Shown: one piece after another, positions 1-42,109 of the stretch | Layout: every line of letters starts with the position of its first letter | How positions within the stretch are numbered: the stretch's first letter is position 1 | NCBI RefSeq assembly: GCF_003024195.1 | Contig: NZ_KZ679050.1 | Coordinates: forward strand, 1 to 64,000 | DNA: 64,000 nucleotides | Reading direction: 5' to 3' | DNA from: Streptomyces dioscori | Lineage (GTDB): Bacteria > Actinomycetota > Actinomycetes > Streptomycetales > Streptomycetaceae | Notes under the pieces: generated by a model | What the model was told of the DNA's origin: nothing | Seen by the model: the letters and a program-made list of their open reading frames with translations, nothing else | The model's database searches: none | Position numbers and translations under genes: made by a program

Positions 1-3000
1 AACGCACCCAACCCACCCGTACCACCCGTCACCAACACCCACCCCGAACCCAACCCACCCCACACCGACGACACCACGGGGTCGGTCTCGGCGAGCCGGG
101 GCACTCGCAACTGGCCCTCACGCAAGGCCACTTCGGGTTCGCCCGACAGGATCGCCGCGGGCAGGATGTCGAGTGAGTCGTCCCGGCCGTCCACATCGGC
201 GAGGACGAAGCGGCCGGGGTTCTCGGCCTGGGCCGCACGCAGCAGCCCCTGGACCGGTGCCTGGGTCAGCGTGGGCCCCTGGGTGACCACCGCCAGGCGG
301 GACGCGGCGAACCTCTCGTCGGCCAGCCATCCCTGGACGACATCCAGTGCCTGGTGGGTCAGCGTGTGGACGGCCGCCGGAACGTCCCCGGTGCCGGTGC
401 CGGTGCCGGTGCCGATGGGAAGCGACCACAGCACCACGTCGGGGATGTCCGCCGCTCCCAGTGCGGTCAGGTTCTCGTACGCGGGCACGTCGGCCGGAAG
501 TCCGGCCCGCTCGGTGCCCAGTACCGCCCAGCGGGCGGTGGCGGACCGGTTCACCGGACGTGGGGTCCACTCCGTCCGCAGCAGTACGTCGCTCAGCGCG
601 CCGCCCGCGTGACCTGTCCGGTCGGACGACATCGGCCGGGAGGCCAGCGACTCGACGGTGAGGACGGGCTGTCCGCTCTCGTCGGTCACCGTCATGCTCG
701 TCGGCCCGTCGTCCCGGCCCAGCCTGGTGTGTACGCGGATCGTGGACGCGCCTGAGGCATGCAGGGTCACGCCGGTCCACTCGAAGGGGAGCAGTGTCCT
801 GCCGCCCCGCCGGTCCGTGTCGAGCAGTTCGGCATGCATGCCGGCGTCGAGCAGAGCCGGGTGGAGACCGAACAGAGCAGCGTCGGCCCGCGCCTCGTCG
901 GGCAGGACGGCCTCGGTGTACAGGTCGTCCCCGCGCCGCCACGCCGACCGCAGGCCCTGGAAGACAGGTCCGTAGGCGTAACCCTCGTCGCGGAGACGTT
1001 CGTAGGCCTCGGTCAGATCCACCGGGGTGACGTCCGCGGGCGGCCAGGTACCGAGGTCGGGCGCGGGGGAAGGGGCCGGGGAGCCGGTGCCGACCGTGCC
1101 GTCGGCGTGCCGCGTCCAGTCCTCGCCGGACGGGGCGTCCTCGCGCCGGGAGTGGACGCTCACCCGGCGGTCGCCGGCCGCGTCGGCCGCGCCGACCACG
1201 ACCCGTACCGCGACACCGCAGTGCTCCGGCAGCACCAGGGGCGCCCCGAGTGTCAGCTCGCGCAGCACGTCGCAGCCGACCTCGTCGCCGGCCCGGATCG
1301 CCAGTTCGACGAAGGCGCTGCCCGGCAGCAGTACGGTACCCAGCACTTCGTGATGGGCCAGCCACGGCCGGGTGGCCGTCGACAGCCTGCCCGTCAGCAC
1401 CACGCCCCCGGAGTCAGGTGTCGTCACCACGGCGCCGAGGAGCGGGTGGTCCGCCGGGTCGAGCCCCACGGAGGAGACATCGGAGTCCTGGGCGGTGGAG
1501 TCGAGCCAGAACGCCTCGTGCCGGAACGCGTAGGTGGGCAGTTCGACCGGTCGCGTGTCCCGGTCCGCGAACACGGCCCGCCAGTCGACGGACACCCCTG
1601 CCGCGTGCAGCTGCCCGACGGCAAGGAGAAGCGCTTCGGGCTCCGGCCGGTCCTTCCGCTGCGTCGCCACCAGGACGCCTGCGTCGATGTCGGTCCGTAC
1701 GCACTGCCGCGCCATCGCGGTCAGTACGCCGTCGGGCCCCAACTCCACGTACCGGGTGACACCTTCGGACTCCAAGTGCCGTACGCAGTCGGCGAATCGA
1801 ACCGCCTCACGCACGTGCCGTACCCAGTGGTCCGCCGAACCCAGTGCCTCCGCGTCGACCACCGAGCCCCCGAGATGGGAGACGACGGGGATGACGGGCG
1901 CGTTGTACGTGATGCTCTCGGCGACCTCACGGAAAGCCTCCAGCATGGGGTCCATCAACGGCGAGTGGAACGCGTGGGACACCTTCAGACGAGTCGTCCT
2001 GCGACCCAACCCCGTGAAGTACCCGCTGATACGCGCGACTTCGGCCTCCACACCGGAGACAACGACCGAATCAGGGCCGTTCACCGCCGCGACCGCCAGC
2101 TCCGCGTCGTCCAGCAGCGGGGCGACCTCTTCCTCGCTCGCCTGGATCGCGGCCATCGCCCCACCCGAGGGCAACGCCTGCATCAACCGGCCCCGAGCAG
2201 CCACCAACCTGGCCGCGTCGCCCAGCGAGAACACCCCGGCCACATGCGCCGCCGCCAACTCACCGATCGAATGCCCCGCCACGAAGTCAGGCCGCACACC
2301 CCACGTCTCCAACAGGCGGAAGAGCGCCACCTCGACGGCGAACAACCCCGCCTGCGCGAACACCGTCCGATCCAGCAGATCCGACCCCGACCCCGACTCC
2401 GACCACATCACCTCACGCAGAGGCCGGTCCAGATGGGAATCCAGAGCGGCACACACCTCGTCCAACGCCGCCGCGAACACCGGGAACGACTCGTACAACC
2501 CCCGCCCCATACCCACCCGTTGCGCACCCTGCCCCGAGAACAGGAAGGCGGTCCGGCCGGTGCCCGCGACGCCGTGGACGACGCCACGGCCGGGGGCGGT
2601 GCCGTGGGCCCCGTCGGCCAGCGTGCGCAGGCCTGCCATCAGGTCGTCCCGGTTCCGGCCGACCACCACCGCGCGGTGTTCGAAGAGCGCGCGCGACGTG
2701 GCCAGCGAGTACCCGATGTCGGCGGGGCGCAGCAGCGGACGGGCCGTCAGGAAGTCCCGTAGCCTGGCCGCCTGAGTGGGCAGCCCGTCCCGGCTCCGCG
2801 CGGACAGCACCCACGGCACCGTGCCCGAGTCGGCCGGCCGCTCGCCCTGGTCGCCGGGGATGTCCCGCACGTCCGCCGGACCCTGCTCGATGATGACGTG
2901 GGCGTTCGTCCCGCTGATCCCGAACGAGGAGATCCCCGCCCGCCGCGGACGACCAGCGGTCTCCGGCCACTCACGGGACTCCGTCAGCAACTCCACCCGC

Positions 3001-4223
3001 CCCGCCGACCAGTCCACCTGCGCAGACGGCGCGTCCACATGCAACGTACGCGGCAACACCCCATGGCGCATCGCCTGCACCATCTTGATCACCCCGGCCA
3101 CACCAGCCGCCGCCTGCGCATGCCCCATGTTCGACTTCACCGACCCCAGCCACAACGGACGCCCCTCCGGACGGTCCTGGCCATACGTCGCAAGCAGCGC
3201 CTGCGCCTCGATCGGATCACCCAACGTCGTCCCCGTACCGTGCGCCTCCACCGCGTCCACGTCACCGGTACCGAGGCCTGCGCCGGCCAACGCCTGCCGG
3301 ATCACCCGTTGTTGGGACGGGCCGTTCGGGGCGGTCAGGCCGTTGGAAGCGCCGTCCTGGTTGACGGCGGAACCGCGGACCACCGCCAGCACCGGATGAC
3401 CGTTGGCCCGCGCGTCCGACAGCCGTTCCAGGAGCAGCATCCCGGCGCCCTCGCCCCAGCCCGTACCGTCGGCGGCGGCCGAGAACGCCTTGACGCGCCC
3501 GTCGGGGGCGAGCCCGCGCTGTTCGCTGAAGTCGACGAAGGTCTCCGGGGTCGCCATGACCGTCACCCCACCGGCCAGTGCCAGTGAGCACTCCTGCGAC
3601 CTGAGCGAGCGCATCGCCAGGTGCAGGGCCACCAGCGAGGACGAGCAGGCGGTGTCGACGGTGACCGCCGGGCCCTCAAGACCCAGTGTGTAGGCGACCC
3701 GGCCCGAGACGATGCTTCCGTTGCTGGAACTGGTGCCGTAGTCGTGGTACATCACGCCGGCGAACACGCCCGTGCGGCCACCGCGCAGTGCGGCGGGGTC
3801 GATGCCGGCGCGCTCCAGCGCCTCCCACGAGGTCTCCAGCAGCAACCTCTGCTGGGGGTCCATGGCGAGGGCCTCACGCGGTGAGATCCCGAAGAAGGCG
3901 GCGTCGAACCCGGCCGCGTCGAGCAGGAATCCGCCCTCGCGCACATAGCTCCTGCCGGGTGTGCCGGGCTCGGGGTCGTAGAGGCGCCCGGTGTCCCAGC
4001 CGCGGTCGGCGGGGAAGCCCGACACGGCGTCCGTGCCCTCGGCGACGAGCCGCCACAGGTCGTCGGGGGACGTGACGCCGCCGGGGTAGCGGCAGGCCAT
4101 GCCCACGATCGCCACCGGCTCGGTGGCGGCGGCCGTCAGCCGTCCGTTGCTCTGCCGGAGCCGTTCGTTCTCCAGCAGCGAGTCGCGGAGCGCCTCGATG
4201 ATCTCCTCGGCGGACGCGTCCAC
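1..4223 (-). CDS. Type I modular PKS (PKS-3), N-terminal part: docking-KS-AT(malonyl)-DH-KR; runs off left edge
   Basis: Begins at a GTG 2 nt after the hydrolase stop, with GGAGG inside the hydrolase 3' end as ribosome binding site, so the two genes are probably translationally coupled. Residues 1-32 form a charged, coiled-coil-like N-terminal docking segment, so this protein takes its chain from another PKS and has no loading module here. KS follows (TACSSS cysteine near residue 191, EAHGTGT and NMGHAQ histidines). The AT has GHSIGE and SHAFHSP (about residue 753), the malonyl-CoA signature. The DH has HHEVLGTVLLPG (about 954) and the HPALLDAGMH aspartate. The KR NADPH motif GGTGGLG lies at the very edge. 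By family knowledge the module adds C2 and forms a beta-hydroxyl that the DH dehydrates. The remainder, including ACP, is outside the window. Codon use changes sharply in the last 80 nt (see findings). Confidence 0.95.
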   Translation of the reverse strand, partial: MDASAEEIIEALRDSLLENERLRQSNGRLTAAATEPVAIVGMACRYPGGVTSPDDLWRLVAEGTDAVSGFPADRGWDTGRLYDPEPGTPGRSYVREGGFLLDAAGFDAAFFGISPREALAMDPQQRLLLETSWEALERAGIDPAALRGGRTGVFAGVMYHDYGTSSSNGSIVSGRVAYTLGLEGPAVTVDTACSSSLVALHLAMRSLRSQECSLALAGGVTVMATPETFVDFSEQRGLAPDGRVKAFSAAADGTGWGEGAGMLLLERLSDARANGHPVLAVVRGSAVNQDGASNGLTAPNGPSQQRVIRQALAGAGLGTGDVDAVEAHGTGTTLGDPIEAQALLATYGQDRPEGRPLWLGSVKSNMGHAQAAAGVAGVIKMVQAMRHGVLPRTLHVDAPSAQVDWSAGRVELLTESREWPETAGRPRRAGISSFGISGTNAHVIIEQGPADVRDIPGDQGERPADSGTVPWVLSARSRDGLPTQAARLRDFLTARPLLRPADIGYSLATSRALFEHRAVVVGRNRDDLMAGLRTLADGAHGTAPGRGVVHGVAGTGRTAFLFSGQGAQRVGMGRGLYESFPVFAAALDEVCAALDSHLDRPLREVMWSESGSGSDLLDRTVFAQAGLFAVEVALFRLLETWGVRPDFVAGHSIGELAAAHVAGVFSLGDAARLVAARGRLMQALPSGGAMAAIQASEEEVAPLLDDAELAVAAVNGPDSVVVSGVEAEVARISGYFTGLGRRTTRLKVSHAFHSPLMDPMLEAFREVAESITYNAPVIPVVSHLGGSVVDAEALGSADHWVRHVREAVRFADCVRHLESEGVTRYVELGPDGVLTAMARQCVRTDIDAGVLVATQRKDRPEPEALLLAVGQLHAAGVSVDWRAVFADRDTRPVELPTYAFRHEAFWLDSTAQDSDVSSVGLDPADHPLLGAVVTTPDSGGVVLTGRLSTATRPWLAHHEVLGTVLLPGSAFVELAIRAGDEVGCDVLRELTLGAPLVLPEHCGVAVRVVVGAADAAGDRRVSVHSRREDAPSGEDWTRHADGTVGTGSPAPSPAPDLGTWPPADVTPVDLTEAYERLRDEGYAYGPVFQGLRSAWRRGDDLYTEAVLPDEARADAALFGLHPALLDAGMHAELLDTDRRGGRTLLPFEWTGVTLHASGASTIRVHTRLGRDDGPTSMTVTDESGQPVLTVESLASRPMSSDRTGHAGGALSDVLLRTEWTPRPVNRSATARWAVLGTERAGLPADVPAYENLTALGAADIPDVVLWSLPIGTGTGTGTGDVPAAVHTLTHQALDVVQGWLADERFAASRLAVVTQGPTLTQAPVQGLLRAAQAENPGRFVLADVDGRDDSLDILPAAILSGEPEVALREGQLRVPRLAETDPVVSSVWGGLGSGWVLVTGGTGGLGA
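2386..2403. repeat. Short hexanucleotide run in PKS-3 AT
   Basis: A short in-frame run encoding SGSGSD just before LLDRTVF. It sits at the same AT position where other modules carry longer (Glu-Pro) or (Glu-Ser) expansions. Confidence 0.6.
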
Positions 4224-4225
4224 CT

Positions 4226-5137
4226 TCAGCCTCCGAACTCGTTGAGGAAGTCGGTCATCACCCGTGTGAAGTGTTCGGGCTCTTCCAGGTGGGGCAGGTG
4301 GCTCGACTCCTCGAAGACCTCCCACCGGACGTCGGGGATCAGTTCGGCGAACGGCCGCACGGTCGCGGGCGTCGCCTCGTCGTGCCGGCCCGAGATGAGG
4401 AGCGTGGGCACCTCGATGTCGGCGACGCAGTCCTCCACCGACCAGTCCCGCAGGGTCCCGGTGACGTGGAACTCGCTCGGGCCGTTCATGGTGCGGTAGA
4501 CGGTGGGGTCGTTCTGGATCTCCATGAGGGTCGCCACGAAATCGCGTGGCCACGGCCGGAGCCGGCACACGTGCCTGTTGTAGAAGACCGTCATGGCCTG
4601 GAGGTACTGCTCGCTGTCGGTGTCCCCCGCGGCCTCGTGGCGGGCCAGCGTCTCGTCGACCCCGGGCGGCAGCAGTTCGCGCAGGACTTTCATTTCCTGG
4701 CGCCACAGGACATAGGAGGCGGGGGAATTGGCGATGACCAGTGCCCGTAGCCCCGGTGGTTTCGCCGAGGCGTGTTTCGCGGAGAGTATGCCGCCCCAGG
4801 ACTGGCCGAACAGTACGTAGTCCTCGGCGATTCCGAGCCTGTTCAGCAGGTTGTCGAGTTCGTCGAGGAACAGGTCCACGGTCCAGAATTCCGGGCCCCG
4901 TCCGGGAAGGTGGGTGGAGCCGCCGTTGCCGATCTGGTCGTAGTGCACGACCGGCCGTCCCAGCTCGGCGAGCGAGGCGAGAGAGCGCAGGTAGTCGTGG
5001 GTGCTGCCCGGTCCGCCGTGGACGACCACCAGGGGTGGTCCGCCGGCGCGCAGGTCGCCCGTGACGCGATACCAGGTCTCGTACGCGCCGAATGGCACGC
5101 TTCCCTTGGCATGGGGAGCCAACGACACCTCAATCAC
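4226..5137 (-). CDS. Proline-iminopeptidase-family alpha/beta hydrolase, candidate VinJ-like macrolactam amide hydrolase
   Basis: A 303-aa S33-type alpha/beta hydrolase. HGGPG (residues 40-44) supplies the oxyanion turn, GQSWGG carries nucleophile Ser113, GRHDEA carries Asp253, and SSHLPH carries His280 or His283. Length and motifs match proline iminopeptidases. Enzymes of this family in macrolactam clusters (VinJ of vicenistatin is the named precedent) remove an aminoacyl cap from the starter-unit amine of the finished chain so that the PKS thioesterase can form the lactam. Here the gene sits between the TE-bearing PKS-2 and PKS-3, 2 nt from the latter, which fits that role. The GTG start has only a weak G-rich ribosome binding site. 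The pathway role is inferred from family and context; a housekeeping peptidase or editing esterase cannot be excluded. Confidence 0.85.
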   Translation of the reverse strand: MIEVSLAPHAKGSVPFGAYETWYRVTGDLRAGGPPLVVVHGGPGSTHDYLRSLASLAELGRPVVHYDQIGNGGSTHLPGRGPEFWTVDLFLDELDNLLNRLGIAEDYVLFGQSWGGILSAKHASAKPPGLRALVIANSPASYVLWRQEMKVLRELLPPGVDETLARHEAAGDTDSEQYLQAMTVFYNRHVCRLRPWPRDFVATLMEIQNDPTVYRTMNGPSEFHVTGTLRDWSVEDCVADIEVPTLLISGRHDEATPATVRPFAELIPDVRWEVFEESSHLPHLEEPEHFTRVMTDFLNEFGG

Positions 5138-5275
5138 CCCGTTCGACTGGTCTCACGACGCACGCCGTCCATTGCCCGCGGCGGCCGTTCGGCGGGCCGC
5201 GGCGGTCATCACGACACTAGTTACGGAAAAGCTCCGGGAACTCCCCTGAGATGCCCCGGCCACCCCCTATATCCG

Positions 5276-5397
5276 GGGGCGGAACCGGGGTGCTCCGCAT
5301 GCCCGGGGCGCCCCCGGAGTCCTCCGTGCAGGGGGCGGAGCCGGGATTCTCGGCCGCGGGCGGAGCCGGGGTTCTCAGCGGCGGGCGGAGCCGGCGT

Positions 5398-5400
<3 letters not shown>
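5276..5400. repeat. Imperfect short repeats in the PKS-2/hydrolase intergenic region
   Basis: The 260-nt gap between PKS-2 and the hydrolase (5138-5397) has no gene. Its left half holds four imperfect copies of GGGCGGAGCCGGGGTTCTC, near 5276, 5333, 5358 and 5384. The last copy runs into the PKS-2 stop codon. GC-rich inverted stretches around 5300-5320 could form a hairpin, but I see no T-tract, so I do not call a terminator. Confidence 0.6.
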
Positions 5401-22359
<16,959 letters not shown>

Positions 22360-22365
22360 CGTCGT

Positions 22366-38502
<16,137 letters not shown>

Positions 38503-38809
38503 CTCGGCCACCCCGCGCTTAATCGACCAGCTTTGGCGTCCACAATGGATCCGCACTCGAACGGCAATCAAAATGGACGCTAGCGAGCAGCCGCAGGGGC
38601 TCACCACCCTTACCCGCCCCTACCCCTGCGCCGCCCCGGCCTTCCGCGCGGACCCCTGTTCCCCGCGCGCGCCCCGCGGTCGCGGGTCCGGCGGCGAAGA
38701 TCTCCATGGCACCGGGGCCGCGACTTCATGCAGTGCAACTTTCGGCCAGCGGACTCGCCGCTTCCCGGCCCTGCCCCGTCCATAGACTCACGCCGGGCAA
38801 GAGGAACAT
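38503..38809. promoter_or_regulatory. Divergent intergenic region between PKS-1 and the LAL regulator
   Basis: A 307-nt gene-free region should hold both divergent promoters. It contains an inverted pair GCGTCCA (38537-38543) and TGGACGC (38574-38580) on the PKS-1 side. Read on the minus strand there is a TTGATT and, about 18 nt further, a CATTGT that could be -35/-10 elements. On the plus strand TAGACT at 38783-38788 could be a -10 for the regulator. These are eye-spotted candidates only. Confidence 0.35.
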
Positions 38810-41503
38810 TTGTTCATACAGTTCACACGGAACGGGGCCGCTGTGAGGCTGATAGATCGCACCAAGGAACTGGCTGTGCTGGACTCGGCGCGTGCCGAGG
38901 CGTTGTCCGGGCGGACCCGGACCGTGCTCATCGAGGGCGCGGCGGGCTGCGGCAAGAGCTCGCTGCTCGCCGCCGTCGCCGAACGCGCCGCCGATCGGGC
39001 CGTCGTCCTGCACGCGGAGGGCACGGAATCGGAGAGCGGCCAGCCGATGGGGCTGCTGCGTCAACTGCTGGACGACGTTCCGGCCGACGGGCGGCCTCAG
39101 CTGCCCGACCCGGACGCGGGGCCGCCACGCCCCGAGTCGATGCGGGAGTTCTGCACGTGGCTGCACGGCTTCGCCGCGGCCGGCCCGGTCGTGTGCTCCA
39201 TCGACGATCTGCACCACGCCGACGAGCTGTCACTGCAGTACCTGCGGTACTTCATCCGTCATGTGCGCTCCGCGCGCATCCTTCTCGTGGCGGCCGCCAC
39301 ACCGCAGCACGGGAGCGCCGACTCGTCACTGCAGTCCGAACTGCTGCGCAGTCCCGCCTCCCGGTACGTGAGGCTGCGCAGACTCAGCCGGCTGGGTGTC
39401 GCCAAGATGCTCGACGCCGATCCGGAACTGTCCCGGCAGCACGGCCTGGTGGAGGATCTGCACAACATCAGCGGCGGCAATCCGCTGCTGGTGCGCGCCC
39501 TGCTGGAGGACTGCCGCGCCGCGTGGCCCGACACCGCCGAGCCGCGAGCGCTGCGGCCGGTGACCGGGGGGCTGTTCGCGCACGCCGTGGACACCTGTCT
39601 GCGCCGTAGCGGTCGCGCCGCCCGCGAGGTGGCCGCCGCCTTCACCGTCCTGGGGGGTCTCGGGACCCCCGAGCGGTCCGCGGAACTGCTCGGCATCAGT
39701 GTCTCGGCGGCGGCGCGCGGCATAGCGGCGCTCACCTCCGCCGGCATCCTCGACGGATGCGGTTTCCGGCATCCGGCGGCCCGTGCGGCCGTCCTCGACG
39801 ACTTCACCTCGGCGGAACAGGCCGGGCTGCACCGCAGGGTCGCCCGGCTGCTGCACGACACGGAGCCGCACTCGACGGCCGTGACAGGGCATCTGCTCGC
39901 CTCGGCGCAGGCCGACATCCCCTGGTCCGAGACGCCGTGGGCGACGGACATGCTGCGCGATCACGCCGAGCGGCTGCTCGCCCGGGACGAGCCGAGGCAG
40001 GCGGCGGCGGCGCTGCGACTGGCGTACGAGGCGTGCTCCGACGAGCGGATCCGGATCGACATCACCACCCGGCTGTCCACGGTGCTGTGGCGTTTCGATC
40101 CGAGGAGGGCCGAGGGCCTCCTCTCCTCCTCTCTCGACATCGCGGAGGGCGGCGCGCCGACCGGCCCGCAGCTGGGGTCGGTCGCCCATGTGCTGGCCTG
40201 CCAGGGCCGGGTGGCCGAGGCCGCCGGGATCAACGACCGGATCGCCGAGTCGGCGAACAGGACGGGTGACACGAGTCTGCAGCTCCCGGAGCTGCCGGGC
40301 AGCCGGGTGCTCACCTCGTACTGGGACGTGCCGGACGCCGCGGACCGCAGCGCGGGGACGGCGGCGGAGCGGGTGCTGGAGCAGTCGGTCCTCACCGACA
40401 CGACCCTGCACGCGCTCCAACAGGCGGTCCGTGCCCTCGCCCATTCCGCGCAGCCCGAGCGGGCCGCCCACTGGAGCCAGAGCCTGGCCGAGGAGGCCGA
40501 GCGCCGTGCGGCTCCGGGGTGGCAGGCCCTGTTCACCACCCTCCACGCGGAGGTGCTGCTGCGGCTCGGTGATCTGCGGGGGGCCGAACTGCAGGCCGCC
40601 GCCGCCCTGGACGTCCTGCCGGAACCGACGTCGGGCGCCTTCGCCTCGGCGCCGACCGCGGTGCTCATCCGGGCGCACACCAGGACCGGGCAGTTCGCCG
40701 CCGCGGCGGACCGGCTGAACCGGCCCGCCGACGACCAGCTGTTCGACAGCATCCACGGGCCCGGCCATCTGCGTGCCCGGGGGCTGTACCACCTGGCCAC
40801 CGATCAGTTCCATCTGGCTCTGGGCGACTTCATCGAGGCCGGCCGGCTGCTGAAGCGCTGGCATCTGGACCGGCCCGTCGTGCTGCCCTGGCGCACGGAC
40901 GCGGCCGAGGCTCTGCTGCGGCTCGGTGAGGTGCAGCAGGCGGAGCGGCTCATACAGCGCCAGCTCGCCTCTCCCGACGCCCGCCATCCGTGGGTACGCG
41001 GAATCTCTTTGCGCACGCATGCGAGGACCGTGCCCCAGGAGGAGCGCCCCGCGCTGCTCGGTCAGGCCGTCGAGGAGCTGCGGCGGTCCGGGGACCGGGT
41101 CGAACTGGCCCAGGCGCTCGGCGACCTCGGCAGGGCCCTGCAGTCGGTCGGCGAGGCCACCCGGGCCAACACGATGACCCGGCGCGCCTGGAACCTCGCG
41201 CACATCTGCGGGGCCAGGCCGCTGTGCGAGGAGACGATTCCCGGCAGGGCGTCCCGGGACCTCACGCGTGAGCGGACCCTGATCCCGGCGACCACCGCGG
41301 TCGACTCGAAGCTCAGCGGCTCGGAGCAGCGGGTCGCCGCGCTCGCGGCACAGGGCTATACGAATCGTGAGATCTCGCTGCGGCTCTACATCACCGTGAG
41401 CACGGTGGAGCAGCATCTCACCAAGGTCTACCGGAAACTCAAGATCACCCGGCGGCAGGATCTTCCCGTGGATCTCCAACTGGCTTCCGCACAGGGGTCC
41501 TGA
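38810..41503 (+). CDS. LAL-family (large ATP-binding LuxR) transcriptional regulator
   Basis: An 897-aa protein if started at the TTG at 38810, which has GAGGAA 5 nt upstream. LAL proteins usually begin just before the conserved LIDRTKEL motif, which points to the GTG at 38843 with a poorer ribosome binding site; I leave this open. The N-terminal ATPase has Walker A GAAGCGKSS (residues 43-51) and a Walker B-like VVCSIDDLHHAD. The long middle region is helical and TPR-like. The C-terminal 60 residues form a LuxR helix-turn-helix (LSGSEQRVAALAAQGYTNRE onward). LAL proteins are usually pathway-specific activators of PKS clusters. Its position divergent from PKS-1 makes it the likely activator of the PKS operon. 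I saw no TTA codon in it. Confidence 0.92.
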   Translation: MFIQFTRNGAAVRLIDRTKELAVLDSARAEALSGRTRTVLIEGAAGCGKSSLLAAVAERAADRAVVLHAEGTESESGQPMGLLRQLLDDVPADGRPQLPDPDAGPPRPESMREFCTWLHGFAAAGPVVCSIDDLHHADELSLQYLRYFIRHVRSARILLVAAATPQHGSADSSLQSELLRSPASRYVRLRRLSRLGVAKMLDADPELSRQHGLVEDLHNISGGNPLLVRALLEDCRAAWPDTAEPRALRPVTGGLFAHAVDTCLRRSGRAAREVAAAFTVLGGLGTPERSAELLGISVSAAARGIAALTSAGILDGCGFRHPAARAAVLDDFTSAEQAGLHRRVARLLHDTEPHSTAVTGHLLASAQADIPWSETPWATDMLRDHAERLLARDEPRQAAAALRLAYEACSDERIRIDITTRLSTVLWRFDPRRAEGLLSSSLDIAEGGAPTGPQLGSVAHVLACQGRVAEAAGINDRIAESANRTGDTSLQLPELPGSRVLTSYWDVPDAADRSAGTAAERVLEQSVLTDTTLHALQQAVRALAHSAQPERAAHWSQSLAEEAERRAAPGWQALFTTLHAEVLLRLGDLRGAELQAAAALDVLPEPTSGAFASAPTAVLIRAHTRTGQFAAAADRLNRPADDQLFDSIHGPGHLRARGLYHLATDQFHLALGDFIEAGRLLKRWHLDRPVVLPWRTDAAEALLRLGEVQQAERLIQRQLASPDARHPWVRGISLRTHARTVPQEERPALLGQAVEELRRSGDRVELAQALGDLGRALQSVGEATRANTMTRRAWNLAHICGARPLCEETIPGRASRDLTRERTLIPATTAVDSKLSGSEQRVAALAAQGYTNREISLRLYITVSTVEQHLTKVYRKLKITRRQDLPVDLQLASAQGS

Positions 41504-41728
41504 GAACCGCGTCCACCCGGGGCGGGAGGCCGGCCGCGGTTTTCCACCGATTCTTTGCCTTGGCACGGGTGACAATCGAGTTCGTCATTCATGTCGGCCC
41601 AGCGCGCAGGCTTTTTGCACCCGGTCACTAATTACTGTCGCAATAGTCGAGGAACGTTTCACGTGCGGGGCGGCGCCCTGGTTCCGGACGCCGCCCACGC
41701 CGCGTCCGCCCACCCCGGCCGGACACGG

Positions 41729-41763
41729 CAGTGGCCCCTCCCCGCGAAGGGGAGGGGCCACTG
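41729..41763 (+). terminator. Strong hairpin after the LAL regulator
   Basis: A perfect 15-bp inverted repeat (41729-41743 with 41749-41763) closes a GCGAA loop, about 225 nt after the regulator stop. No long T-tract follows, but actinomycete terminators often lack one. The rest of 41504-42065 shows no gene. Confidence 0.7.
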
Positions 41764-42065
41764 TCACTTACGTCAACTACGTGCGCGCGGCCAGCCGTTG
41801 TCGTCGGACGGGCCGCGGACGCTATCCTCCGCGCCCACGCTCCGCCTCTCCGGACCCACTGCCGCGGGAGCGGATCCCGCCGACAGTTCGCCCGAAATGA
41901 TGCTTCTCATCACGAAGAGCCCCATGCATCCCCCATTGGTGACGATTTGGTTTCTGCAGCAGAGAAGCGTCGTGCGTCGTCATCGCTTCCCACCCCCCCT
42001 TCGAGTGACGAGATCCAGGATGCCCGACTCCGGCGCTCCCCCCAAGTCAGCTCCGCTGGCGTAAA

Positions 42066-42078
42066 GTTGCATGGCAAC
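42066..42078. promoter_or_regulatory. Small palindrome GTTGC-ATG-GCAAC upstream of the second regulator
   Basis: A 5-bp inverted repeat with a 3-nt centre lies 32 nt before the favoured start at 42110. It overlaps an upstream in-frame ATG (42071) that has no ribosome binding site, so a binding site or 5' UTR hairpin is more likely than a start codon. Confidence 0.3.
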
Positions 42079-42109
42079 AACTGAAGTCAGCACGGGGGAG
42101 AAGGACTGC

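Noticed and set aside
759..2762. Long open frames on the plus strand opposite the PKS genes (for example 759-2762, 6322-8997, 9337-13266, 28249-33540)
   Set aside because: They lie antisense to intact PKS modules, are Arg/Pro/His-rich shadow translations of high-GC coding DNA, and show no family motifs or ribosome binding sites.
38503..38607. N-terminal extension of PKS-1 to 38607
   Set aside because: The extra 35 residues have no docking-domain or KS similarity; the ATG at 38502 begins the usual docking helix.
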